A stretch of DNA of 64,000 bases from assembly GCF_000633455.1 (NCBI RefSeq), contig NZ_AYMG01000004.1, positions 62,001-126,000 on the forward strand, read 5' to 3'. Of this stretch, positions 1 to 7,933 are shown one piece after another. Each line of letters opens with the position of its first letter. The stretch's first letter is position 1. The translations under genes were made by a program, and so were the position numbers. Origin of the DNA: Pedobacter jeongneungensis. Lineage in GTDB: Bacteria; Bacteroidota; Bacteroidia; Sphingobacteriales; Sphingobacteriaceae. The notes below the pieces were generated by a model, which saw nothing but the letters and a program-made list of their open reading frames with translations, was not told the origin of the DNA and did not search any database.

Positions 1-295
1 TAAGTGCTTGATTAATGTTTGTGGAAAATGTGCACAAAACCACTGCGTTTTAGGTTTGGTAGTGCCCGTTGTTCTATTTCGCAACTGTTTTTTTGATTTC
101 CCTGCACTTGGGATTGACCGGCGTCCTTCGGTAAAACCTGTTTGTTATCAAAGCAAGCTAGCATAATCCTTTAAAAAGACGTGTCTATACGATAGGGACA
201 GGATGGCAATCGCGTTAGGAAAAAGAAGCTAAACATATTAAAACTCTTAAAGATTAACCAGACTCAAGTTATGAGTTAATTATTAAAAAGAATTA
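1..295. other. 5' window edge, no gene seen
   Basis: No open frame or RNA gene that I can support. The stretch is intergenic up to the small membrane protein gene at 296; nothing repeats with the other intergenic elements of the window. Confidence 0.5.
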
Positions 296-502
296 ATGGC
301 AAAAAGAAGAACCAGAAAAACAAAACAAAGGGGTTTTAAAGAAATCTTAATCTTATTGGGGATGCTTTTTAGCTGCATCCTCTTTATCATCAAAATCATT
401 TTCGGGCGCATAGGCTGGTTAGAAGTTTTTGCGCCTGTGATCGTCGTATTTCTGATCCTTTTTCTCCTCTCGGTATTAAAAACGGCAGTGAGGAAAGTAT
501 AG
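296..502 (+). CDS. small basic membrane protein, unknown function
   Basis: A 68-residue protein with a very basic N-terminus (MAKRRTRKTKQRG, residues 1-13) followed by two hydrophobic segments at about residues 15-36 and 41-62, with a short basic tail. The likely topology is a two-helix hairpin in the inner membrane with both ends in the cytoplasm (positive-inside rule). It ends 72 bp before the convergent DUF6266 gene, and an inverted repeat lies between them. I do not recognise the family. The frame could be a chance ORF, but the hydrophobic pattern with charged ends is coherent. Confidence 0.55.
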   Translation: MAKRRTRKTKQRGFKEILILLGMLFSCILFIIKIIFGRIGWLEVFAPVIVVFLILFLLSVLKTAVRKV

Positions 503-523
503 CTCGAAAAAGCAAAAATTTAA

Positions 524-570
524 TAAACCCTGCTCCAACCGGGTATAATCGCCAGTTAGGGCAGGGTTTA
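524..570 (-). terminator. inverted repeat between convergent genes, probable terminator
   Basis: The arms TAAACCCTGC (524-533) and GCAGGGTTTA (561-570) are perfect 10-bp complements around a 27-nt loop. On the minus strand the stem follows the stop of the DUF6266 gene by 4 nt and is followed by an AT-rich, T-containing stretch. The loop is long and the U-tract imperfect, so efficiency is uncertain; it may serve both convergent genes. Confidence 0.5.
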
Positions 571-574
571 ATGG

Positions 575-1219
575 TTAAGCCTGGGGTACGGTAAAACTGC
601 CCAGGTATTGACTGTTAGACACCACATTGTTTTCGCGCTTAATGGCAAAGGCCCAGGCATAAAGCACATCGCCTGCAGCGGTATTACCTACAATTGCCGT
701 GTAGGTTAAAGCTGCCCGTTGCGCATCTTCGTACACGAGGTACATTTTTTTGGTATCGTTAAATAATACCACCATCAGCATATCATCGTCGAAAGCATTG
801 TAACGGTTCGAAATGCCCTGCCAGCTGAGCACAATATCAGTCCCCTGTAAAACAGCACTTAAACCATGGAATACGGAGAGTGAACCTTTACTGATTACGA
901 TCTGCGAAAAATCGATTGTAAAATCAGGGTAATCGCCAACAATGGCATTGTTTAAAAAAATCTTTACCGCAGCGTTGTAACCCGTGGTTTTATTGAGCTG
1001 TTTATCTTTGAAACCAATATTTAAAATGTCTTTAATTGGGCTGAGGTAAATTGGGGCGAGGGCAAATTTGCGCCGTTGTGCCAGCTGAAGGTCGGAACTT
1101 TGTTTATTGCTTTTTTTCGGCAGACTTTTAAGGTAATCTACCCCACGCCAGTTGCTCCCAACAATACTGCCTACTTTACCTGAGAATGCGCCATTGGCGC
1201 CTTTTGAATACGTTGCCAT
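575..1219 (-). CDS. DUF6266 family protein
   Basis: A 214-residue protein whose N-terminus (MATYSKGANGAFSGKVGSIV, then a GSNWRGVDYLKSLPKK motif at about residues 22-37) is the signature of DUF6266, a family abundant and multi-copy in Sphingobacteriaceae and other Bacteroidota; its function is unknown. The second half looks like a beta-rich fold ending in LGSFTVPQA. No signal peptide or membrane segment is visible. It stands alone on the minus strand, with a weak terminator-like repeat after it and the 11-bp repeat array upstream. Family assignment is from recalled sequence pattern, not a search. Confidence 0.8.
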   Translation of the reverse strand: MATYSKGANGAFSGKVGSIVGSNWRGVDYLKSLPKKSNKQSSDLQLAQRRKFALAPIYLSPIKDILNIGFKDKQLNKTTGYNAAVKIFLNNAIVGDYPDFTIDFSQIVISKGSLSVFHGLSAVLQGTDIVLSWQGISNRYNAFDDDMLMVVLFNDTKKMYLVYEDAQRAALTYTAIVGNTAAGDVLYAWAFAIKRENNVVSNSQYLGSFTVPQA

Positions 1220-1462
1220 GATCAGTTTTTTTAAGTGAAAAGATGTTTAATTAAGGACCCTCCCCTTTTATCAGGAATTTTAAATCCATACCCAAACTTA
1301 GCTACAGGCTTTCATGATGTATTATTTTAGACTTTAATGGGCCAAATTGAACCCCTTATGGGTAGGCTTGAGCCAAAATGAACCTTTAAAAACTCAAGCT
1401 ATAGACAACATACTCCCATGGTAGCATACAGCTGGTGTAGCACCTAACCCTATCGCAGGCAT

Positions 1463-1511
1463 AAAAAGGCCCCGGTATTACTTTTTTGGTAAACAACAGG
1501 TAATGCCGGGG
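1463..1511 (-). terminator. intrinsic terminator of the HTH gene
   Basis: Arms CCCCGGTATTAC (1470-1481) and GTAATGCCGGGG (1500-1511) pair over 12 bp with one G-U wobble around an 18-nt loop. Read on the minus strand the stem is followed by CC and five T (complement of 1463-1467). It lies 114 nt past the stop of the HTH gene, so that gene's 3' untranslated region would contain the phased repeat array. The 1500-1511 arm falls inside repeat unit 2, which explains why that unit departs from the consensus. Confidence 0.7.
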
Positions 1512-1630
1512 TAAACAAAAGGTAAAAAACAGGTAAGCAAAGGGTAGAGAACAGGTACAGAAATGGTAAACATGGGCTTAACCTGGTACCTGCAAAACGT
1601 AAAAAACAGGTACAGGATCAGTACCTAAAT
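1488..1630. repeat. helically phased 11-bp direct-repeat array
   Basis: The core GGTA recurs at exactly 11-bp steps: 1488, 1499, 1510, 1521, 1532, 1543, 1554 and 1565 (eight consecutive units, consensus GGTAAACAACA). After two degenerate steps (1576, 1587) the phase resumes with CGTAAAAAACA at 1598, GGTA at 1609 and AGTA at 1620, reaching the end of the HTH gene. The period is close to one DNA turn and not a codon multiple. It may be an iteron-like operator for the adjacent DNA-binding protein, or a 3'-UTR element; the function is inference. Confidence 0.8.
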
Positions 1631-1903
1631 GCGTCCTTTTCTTTGGCTTTCTAAATAAGCGGCCAACAGGTCTTTCAGGTAAAAACGGTCGCCGCCCGGT
1701 AATTTTATGGGTTTTAAAGTGCCATCTTTTACCTTACGTTTGTAAGTACTTTCGCTTATTTTAAGGTAATCTTTTACCTGCTGGCGCGTGAGCTGCTCGT
1801 TGGGGCTGCCAAATAGATCGATAAACGTAAAAGGCCGGTTTTCTTTATTGAGTACGAGATAAATATTGTACAAAATCTGTACAAGCGCTTCATAATCTTT
1901 CAT
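1625..1903 (-). CDS. helix-turn-helix (excisionase/MerR-like) DNA-binding protein
   Basis: A 92-residue protein counted from MKDYEALVQ (start codon complement at 1901-1903). The open frame extends ten codons upstream (MFSCFLNTIH), but that part lacks the family character. The C-terminal half has the HTH_17 / excisionase pattern: QLTRQQVKDYLKISESTYKR as the helix-turn-helix, then IKLPGGDRFYLKDLLAAYL as the wing and last helix. Proteins of this type are small DNA-binding regulators, often of mobile or accessory DNA. Its stop codon sits inside the last unit of the 11-bp repeat array, which makes the array a candidate binding site. No integrase is seen nearby. Confidence 0.75.
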   Translation of the reverse strand: MKDYEALVQILYNIYLVLNKENRPFTFIDLFGSPNEQLTRQQVKDYLKISESTYKRKVKDGTLKPIKLPGGDRFYLKDLLAAYLESQRKGRI

Positions 1904-2480
1904 GTGTATAGTGTTTAAAAAACATGAAAACATTCTGCTAAACTTTTAGGGACATTCAGGTTCTAAAAATGTTTCAGTCGTTCCTGTGCTGAAGGTTAAG
2001 CCAATCGTTTTGAAATCGCTAAAATCTCATCAAAATGGTTATTTACAATTCGATTTGAGCAGGTAAACAAAAATCAACTGGTATTTAATCCTCAGCTAAT
2101 TCAGGTTAATTATCATTTTGTGTGTGGTGTGTGTAAATTGCGGTTGTGCATGGGCTTATGGATAGCCCCGACTCAGCCCAATCAGGCCAATACAAGATCT
2201 AATGCACAACACCTTCTGCGGGAGCTGGCAGTGTGCATCAACGAGGAGAGCATGCACAAATTGGGATGATTTAACTGTTAGGGATGGGATAAAAACTTGA
2301 TTTCGTTTTTCCATCAATGTAAGTTTAATTAGTAATTAAACAGCAAAATAAGCGACGCTGTATATCTTGTATAACGAAAGGAAGTTTTGGAAAGTATGTT
2401 AAGCTAAAGGTTACAAAAGATTTATTTTTTCAACAACAGGATCGGCTCGTTTTTTAATGGTGATATATTCATTTATAGCG
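1904..2480. other. intergenic region without a supported gene
   Basis: About 580 bp without a convincing frame. It contains a 9-bp inverted repeat GTTGTGCAT (2143-2151) / ATGCACAAC (2202-2210) separated by 50 nt, next to a short GT-rich run (2120-2133). These could be remnants of a mobile element or an operator; nothing more can be said. Confidence 0.4.
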
Positions 2481-2510
2481 GTTTAACAAATCAGTTTTTG
2501 TTAAACGGCC
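2481..2510 (+). terminator. hairpin overlapping the end of the small YegP gene
   Basis: Perfect 10-bp stem GTTTAACAAA (2481-2490) / TTTGTTAAAC (2497-2506) with a 6-nt loop. On the plus strand it is followed by GGCC and then TTTTT (2511-2515), so it could stop plus-strand transcription; on the minus strand it overlaps the stop codon of the YegP-family gene and has no U-tract. Confidence 0.4.
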
Positions 2511-2677
2511 TTTTTCTTAAGAGATATCTTCAATGAGGCATTGGGGGCATTACGTTTAATGGCATCAATGCCATTTTCCCTGTTTGCGGCGGTAGTATAG
2601 TTCTCGCTTCGACCGATGATTTCGCCATTGGCCGCTTTTAGATTAAAGGTATAATTGCCAACGGCATCTTTACACAT
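2501..2677 (-). CDS. small single-repeat YegP/DUF1508 family protein
   Basis: A 58-residue frame, start complement at 2675-2677 and stop at 2501-2503. The residues NYTFNLKAANGEIIGRSENY (8-27) followed by NRENGIDAIKRNAPNA (32-47) match one complete DUF1508 (YegP, UPF0339) unit: the beta strands with F-x-L-K-A-x-N-G-E, then the helix ending in GI-x-A/S-I/V-K-x-N-A/S-P. The two-repeat protein at 14052-14384 in this window carries nearly the same words (FNLKAANGEIIGTSQMY, DNGIESVKENSPNA), so the two are paralogues. Known members usually begin with the strand F-x-I/V; here that first strand is shortened, so the gene may be a trimmed remnant. Function of the family is unknown. Confidence 0.7.
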   Translation of the reverse strand: MCKDAVGNYTFNLKAANGEIIGRSENYTTAANRENGIDAIKRNAPNASLKISLKKKAV

Positions 2678-2935
2678 TATAAGAATTTATTAATTGAGAT
2701 AACTAATAATATAATCATTTGGCTCATAATTAAATATACTAGATAATTGTCGAAATTTTATCCATTTGGTATAAAGTTAAAGGTATATGACGCTCACATC
2801 TGACTACCTCAGAGAGAATTAGGATAAAATATTTATGTAGATCAAAAAATATTTTTGAATTACTCAAATTTTTATCATTTTCGTGATGTTCTTCAATCAA
2901 GATATTTATTTATCCCTACTTTAATTACTCTCAAA

Positions 2936-3472
2936 ATGATATTTAATTGGCCATGGTCAAAAACTAGAAAACATCGATGCCTCGATGGTTCCGTCAAGCT
3001 TATTTTTAACAATATTGATGATGCATTTCCATTAGCTTTAAAGGATACTAATATCAAAATTGAAGCCGAGGGAGCTGTGCAAGAAGCTGCCACCGCGAAT
3101 TTAAAAGCAGAGCATCAATCAAAAATCCAGAGTTTGTTATTTAGTATTACAGACCAAAATCAAAGCTTGATGATGACATTCCGATCCGCTTACATTGGAT
3201 ATACTACAGATCCATGTGGAGATGGAGGTTTTTTTACCCGTCAAATCGAGTCAATTACACAAAGGCAGTACAGATTGATGGAGCTTAGAACTCAGATTAC
3301 TGGTTTAATTTCTCTAGCTGAAATGTTCCCAGACAACTCACAACAGATCACAAATACTTATTTTGAAATCATGAACCAGCTAGGCGGTAAGGGAATTGCA
3401 GAAATGGCTAAGGTTGAAATTAAAGAAAATCGTGAGAATGCTCAGGAATGGATAGGAGGTCAAAATGGCTAA
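2936..3472 (+). CDS. unknown protein, partner of the ParA-like ATPase
   Basis: A 178-residue protein from ATG 2936 (MIFNWPWSKTRKHRCLDG). The frame continues upstream to a TTG at 2855, but the ATG start is more natural. It is acidic to neutral and mostly helical in character, with an Ala/Glu-rich stretch at about residues 40-65 and no clear membrane segment or signal peptide. Its last 8 nt overlap the start of the ParA-like gene, which means co-translation and probably a shared function. I do not recognise a family. By analogy with ParA-family operons it could be an adaptor or cargo factor, but this is only inference from position. The local sequence is visibly AT-richer than the housekeeping part of the window. 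Confidence 0.65.
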   Translation: MIFNWPWSKTRKHRCLDGSVKLIFNNIDDAFPLALKDTNIKIEAEGAVQEAATANLKAEHQSKIQSLLFSITDQNQSLMMTFRSAYIGYTTDPCGDGGFFTRQIESITQRQYRLMELRTQITGLISLAEMFPDNSQQITNTYFEIMNQLGGKGIAEMAKVEIKENRENAQEWIGGQNG

Positions 3473-4685
3473 AATAATCTGCATGGCAAGTGCAAAAGGT
3501 GGTTCTGGTAAAACTGTCTTAACTTCTACCTTTGCGTCTTTTCTTTGTGCTTTGGGTAAGAAAGTTCTTATGGTTGATACAGATGCCTCAACGAACGGCT
3601 TGACTTTGATGTATCTGAAAGAGGTCATGGTCCAAGCAGAGCTGGCCCGTTCGGAGAAAAGGGAACCTAAAGGGAGTTTTGAAATTAGCATTCTCAAAAA
3701 CTATGCTGAAATTGTTTCTCTTGAGAGTGGAATTGATTTAATTCCGTCAACATTTTCTTTTCAAAATACTGAAGAATGCGAAATCGCTAAATTTCGAGAA
3801 GGTTTAAAACAAATTCTTCGTGACCATTCTGGAAATTATGACTTTATCTTTCTTGACGCTCAGGCTGGTTCTGATAGTTTTGCAGGATTCTGTATGAAAC
3901 GAGGCGTTTCAGATCAGGTCATAATTGTAAGCGAATATGATCCATTGTCAGCAGCGGGTATAGAAAGGTTAAAAGGTATTTTTCGCGATGATCTAACTTA
4001 TGATAGAACCTGGGTCTTGTTGAATAAAATGCTTCCAGACTTTGTTCAGTCATTCAGCGATTTTTTAGAAGTAGCAAAATATCTTTCCCCAATTCCATGG
4101 GATGCGGAAGTCGTGAAATCTTATGCACGACGTAGATTAGCTTTGAATCTCGAGTCTGGAAATGAATTCACTCTGGCAATAATTCAAACTTTACGTTCGT
4201 TTATTGGAATAGAAATAGAAGACGAAGTAAATAACTGGTTAAATAGTCGATCTGCACTGTTGCGTGAACCTATCGAAATACAATATGACGATGCTAATCG
4301 TGAAATGAAGCTTCTTTTTAAGATTATTAAGTCAGAAGAAAGGAAACAGATCCGTAAAAGATGGTTAACACTTTCTATGTTCTTGTCCGCGGCCTTTTCA
4401 TTGTTTTTTGTTATTTGGAATGTTACAGATGATGGAATGACTAGAAGTTTTTTCAAGCAAAAGATAAATAATGAACAATTATTACTGGTGCTTCTTGGGA
4501 TTGTGACAGTATTTATTCCTTTTATTTTGAGGGATTTTATTATTCCAAAAACTTCTATAGAGGATGAAAATACTAAGGATAGATTGCGTAGGTTACAGGA
4601 TCGTCTGGAAAAACTTGACAGCCTAAGGCGGGCGAATGTTGACGTGCTTATTAAATATAATATAAAAAATTCAATTATAAACTAA
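3465..4685 (+). CDS. ParA/MinD-type ATPase with C-terminal membrane anchor
   Basis: A 406-residue SIMIBI-class ATPase. Residues 11-17 are the deviant Walker A KGGSGKT, followed by the VDTDAST switch region and a Walker B-like DFIFLDAQAGSDS. The C-terminal part is unusual for ParA: two hydrophobic segments (about residues 300-322, beginning WLTLSMFLSAAFSLFF, and 337-360, LLLVLLGIVTVFIPFIL) and then a charged coiled-coil tail (RLRRLQDRLEKLDSL). ParA/MinD proteins are dimerising ATPases that position cargo on nucleoid or membrane; this one should be permanently anchored in the inner membrane. It overlaps the upstream gene by 8 nt, no parB or centromere-like site is visible, and two strong terminators follow. 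So plasmid or chromosome partition is unlikely, and an accessory or defence role is possible. Confidence 0.8.
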   Translation: MAKIICMASAKGGSGKTVLTSTFASFLCALGKKVLMVDTDASTNGLTLMYLKEVMVQAELARSEKREPKGSFEISILKNYAEIVSLESGIDLIPSTFSFQNTEECEIAKFREGLKQILRDHSGNYDFIFLDAQAGSDSFAGFCMKRGVSDQVIIVSEYDPLSAAGIERLKGIFRDDLTYDRTWVLLNKMLPDFVQSFSDFLEVAKYLSPIPWDAEVVKSYARRRLALNLESGNEFTLAIIQTLRSFIGIEIEDEVNNWLNSRSALLREPIEIQYDDANREMKLLFKIIKSEERKQIRKRWLTLSMFLSAAFSLFFVIWNVTDDGMTRSFFKQKINNEQLLLVLLGIVTVFIPFILRDFIIPKTSIEDENTKDRLRRLQDRLEKLDSLRRANVDVLIKYNIKNSIIN

Positions 4686-4732
4686 GCGAATTACTTAGAG
4701 TGGTAAAGTCTTGACGTTTTAATAATAATTTT

Positions 4733-4759
4733 AATCACGCTAGACGAGTGATTTTTTTA
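4733..4759 (+). terminator. terminator 1 after the ParA-like gene
   Basis: Stem AATCAC (4733-4738) / GTGATT (4748-4753) with a 9-nt loop followed by a run of T to 4758. It lies 48 nt past the stop codon. Confidence 0.6.
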
Positions 4760-4778
4760 TCGTCGTAACCACTCCTTC

Positions 4779-4817
4779 CGCCAGTAGTTACGTATAACTG
4801 CTGGCGTTTTTGTTTTT
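4779..4817 (+). terminator. strong terminator 2 after the ParA-like gene
   Basis: Stem CGCCAGTAGTTA (4779-4790) / TAACTGCTGGCG (4795-4806), 12 bp with one wobble pair, tetraloop CGTA, then TTTTTGTTTTT. It is a textbook intrinsic terminator, and together with terminator 1 it isolates the two-gene unit from the convergent gene. Confidence 0.85.
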
Positions 4818-4957
4818 AAGGCGGCGAGAAATAGGGAGAGAATATTACATGGAATCGATTGAATATGACTCATTTTAAATTTTGTATAAACCTATCATTC
4901 TCTTAGAATGAAATCTAGCTATAAGATGAATGTCTTCAAGAATAATTGCTCATATTC

Positions 4958-7600
4958 TTATTGAAGTTTTAATCCTAGAAGTCCCAAAAGATAAGTGTAT
5001 AATATTTCCCCTTGCAATTCTGTCTGTTGATTCAGCATAGATTGAAAAGAATCATGGTCGTAATTTAAAAAATAATCTTTCCCGTTTGCAACGGATGGCT
5101 TATTATGTTTATTAAAAGGACCTATTTCGACAGATAACCTATAGATCTCTTCAATCTTTTTAATGCATTTCACCAATGATTCTGGAAACTGCTTTTTGTC
5201 CATCTTCATATCGACTAAAAAACTAGAATCAACAGCAGATAGGTCTTTTACCAATACACCATGTATCTCCCCAATTAACCTAAGCACCTGATCCAATGAA
5301 CCTTGCGGAGCAGCGTGCCGCAGTTGCACACTTATTGTTTGATTTCTAACGACTATAAAGCCTTTATTTTCCAAGTATTGCTTTAAGATAATTTGATAAT
5401 CATTAAGCCCCACTTGATTTGTAGTAAAAATGGTGTCCAACTTCAGTAATTTCATTGTTGAAATAGCGGATGCCAAACTCATTTGAATACTCTGATAAAC
5501 AACCATCGTATTTTTTGCACACAAATCCAAGAGTTCATTTTTCGAATAAAAATCAGCATAGGTTGCATACATTTGCTGTTTATCCTGTTCGTAAAATTGT
5601 AAATAGTGCTGAAGGTAGCTGACAACAACTTGCTTGATATTACTACCCTCACTTTCCAAAGCCTGACGAAAAAATTTTCTGAGCAATATAGAGATTTCTT
5701 TTTGACACGCAGAAGCTTTCTCTGAAGGCATGACGTTACTCCTTGAAACGTCAAAATCAATTCCGCCTGGCTTAAAATTAATTTCTCCACCAATGATATA
5801 TGGGAATTTATAAGGAATAATTGGCAATGGTAAATCTGTAATAATAAAACCACTATTTGATGCTATCAGATTAATGGCATGAGGAGATAGGCCCAACTTT
5901 AATTCATAACGGTCATTTGTCTGAACCTCTGTATATAAACATGATTCAATATTCCAACTCTCGTGTTTTTGTACTCTAGAACCATTTTGGTAACATTCCA
6001 AATTCGCAATATGGCGACAATAATGCATCGCTTGACTAAATGCAACTTGAGGTATATATCCCTGTTTGAGATAGATTCTCACAATTGTGCCAGTTGTCTG
6101 AAGACGATTTTCCAAATTCGACTGAGAATATTCAAATCCTTTAAAGACATTTTTTATCTTAAACGTAACTTGTTCATCCATTTCGTGTTTGGTTGAAATT
6201 TGGATTTTATCAGCAACGATAAATGTGCTAATGAATCCAATACCAAACTTAGATATTAAACTGAAATTTCCTGTATTATCATTAAACTCTTGACTAATAC
6301 TCTTTCCGATTACCGAAAAGTGATTTTTAAGAACTTCTTTAGACATCCCATCTCCCTCGTCAAGCACTTCGATATAATTTTCAGTCGTATTCAGACTAAT
6401 AATAATTTTAGGGGATAAGTGCGTATGAACTTGCTTTACACGATTGCACGCGTCTACTGAATTTTGGATTAGCTCTCTGATAAAAATATAAGGATTTGGA
6501 TAAAGGGATTTGCCAATAAGAAGTTTGACAATACGATCCACATCTGCAGTATAGCTGTCCGGTAAATTTTTATCATCATTATTTGATTGCTCTGCGAGTT
6601 CGTAATATCGATTTTTTATAGGAAGCTTTCCTGAATGGCAACCATTGGGAAGAGAATCAGTATCTTTGTCAAAACGATATCCATTGAGGATAAACTTTCT
6701 AGCTTGAATTTCATAAGTTTGGTGATCAACATCTACGTCAAGTACGATGTACCCAGGCTGAAAAACACTTGAAATTTCCTTTGAATTATTGAAAGCAGAA
6801 CGTCCGTTGATTGTGAGAAATCCTCCATTAGCTGAATGCACAGATTCTGCACGGTACTTGTGACTGTGCCCGAAAAAAGCAACATGAAAATCTTGGGCTT
6901 TAAGTATTGCTTCAATTTCTTCTGCCTCCGCACTATTTATTGCTTCTAGTGGGTGATGAAAAAGTGCAATATTTAGTTTCGTATGCTGAGCTGCAAACCG
7001 TTTTTTTGCGTTGAACAGTTGGTTTATTCCAATAAAATGCTGTTCTTTTTTTAGATCCACAGAACACCTCCAAGAATCATTGATCATTACTAATCCAACT
7101 TTGTTTTCTCCATCACTAAGTATCGCTACAGATTCATTATTTGAGTAAAAATAATCAGGAGTAGATAAATGAAATTTTTTTTCAAAATTTTTAAATAATT
7201 TAATACGCTCATTGTAAGTATTGAATTCATCTTTCATATCATTTAGATAGGTATTAGCCATATCCTTATCGAGTTTTTCAGCTAAATAATATTCCGAATG
7301 TTTCTCTACCTTTTGTCGCTCAATGTCATGATTTCCTGGTATCATTAATATTTGCGAATTGGAAATACCTAGCCCTAATGCCAAACGAGAAATCACTTCT
7401 TGCTCAAAGATTTGATAGGGGTCAGTTCCTAAAGAATCTCCTCCTTTGTCAACCAAATCTCCGGTAAAAATAATAACATCGATCGGCTTTTTAAGGTGCT
7501 CAGCCTTCAAATCAGATAAAAGAGCTTCCATAAAATAATTTTGAAGGTTAGTCAAATTACTGTTGGATAAGTGTATATCAGAAAGTTGGATAATCTTCAT
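4958..7600 (-). CDS. calcineurin-like phosphoesterase fused to HSP90-type ATPase
   Basis: An 880-residue protein from MKIIQLSDIHLS; a nine-codon upstream extension is possible but less likely. The N-terminal third has all metallophosphoesterase motifs: D8-x-H10, G47-D48, G89-N-H-D92, the ALFHHPLE histidines, and G244-H-S-H247. Residues about 365-600 form a GHKL ATPase domain of HSP90/HtpG type: N-box RELIQNSVDA with Asn380, DEGDGM (414-419), and an FGIGFISTFIVADK lid motif (about 452-465). The C-terminal 280 residues have no recognisable domain. The ATP- and metal-binding residues look intact, so both activities are plausible: an ATP-driven conformational switch controlling a phosphodiesterase (nuclease or nucleotide hydrolase). 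It is monocistronic, convergent with the ParA-like pair, and AT-rich. No signal peptide, so cytoplasmic. A defence effector is my inference. Confidence 0.85.
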   Translation of the reverse strand: MKIIQLSDIHLSNSNLTNLQNYFMEALLSDLKAEHLKKPIDVIIFTGDLVDKGGDSLGTDPYQIFEQEVISRLALGLGISNSQILMIPGNHDIERQKVEKHSEYYLAEKLDKDMANTYLNDMKDEFNTYNERIKLFKNFEKKFHLSTPDYFYSNNESVAILSDGENKVGLVMINDSWRCSVDLKKEQHFIGINQLFNAKKRFAAQHTKLNIALFHHPLEAINSAEAEEIEAILKAQDFHVAFFGHSHKYRAESVHSANGGFLTINGRSAFNNSKEISSVFQPGYIVLDVDVDHQTYEIQARKFILNGYRFDKDTDSLPNGCHSGKLPIKNRYYELAEQSNNDDKNLPDSYTADVDRIVKLLIGKSLYPNPYIFIRELIQNSVDACNRVKQVHTHLSPKIIISLNTTENYIEVLDEGDGMSKEVLKNHFSVIGKSISQEFNDNTGNFSLISKFGIGFISTFIVADKIQISTKHEMDEQVTFKIKNVFKGFEYSQSNLENRLQTTGTIVRIYLKQGYIPQVAFSQAMHYCRHIANLECYQNGSRVQKHESWNIESCLYTEVQTNDRYELKLGLSPHAINLIASNSGFIITDLPLPIIPYKFPYIIGGEINFKPGGIDFDVSRSNVMPSEKASACQKEISILLRKFFRQALESEGSNIKQVVVSYLQHYLQFYEQDKQQMYATYADFYSKNELLDLCAKNTMVVYQSIQMSLASAISTMKLLKLDTIFTTNQVGLNDYQIILKQYLENKGFIVVRNQTISVQLRHAAPQGSLDQVLRLIGEIHGVLVKDLSAVDSSFLVDMKMDKKQFPESLVKCIKKIEEIYRLSVEIGPFNKHNKPSVANGKDYFLNYDHDSFQSMLNQQTELQGEILYTYLLGLLGLKLQ

Positions 7601-7933
7601 ATTTAGTTTAATAATTAGTATCCTCAAATGTAAACAATACTATATAGTATAAAAAGGTAAGCTACAGTTTAATTCGATCTCGGACCCCTGAGTTTTAAAT
7701 GAATATATGTATGTATTTACATTCTTCCCATAAGTCAGATTAAATATTTCAACTTGTATAAATTTAATTTCAATGGAAAATCTCAATAAGTTGGTAAGGG
7801 TGGTTCAATAGTCGAATTAGACAGCTACACTATAAAAGCTTAAGGGAATATCTAATCCATAGATAGCCTCGACCTAAATATTAATTGATCTGAGGTTAGA
7901 AAGGGCTATAGCTACTTCGAGTTTTCCAAAATC
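7601..7933. other. intergenic region, nothing recognised
   Basis: About 330 AT-rich bases between two minus-strand genes. I see no frame, hairpin with U-tract or repeat shared with the other intergenic elements. It should contain the promoter of the phosphoesterase-HSP90 gene. Confidence 0.4.

Noticed and set aside
3380-3697. 105-codon frame antisense to the ParA-like gene
   Set aside because: Fully within two well-supported coding regions and without domain or promoter.
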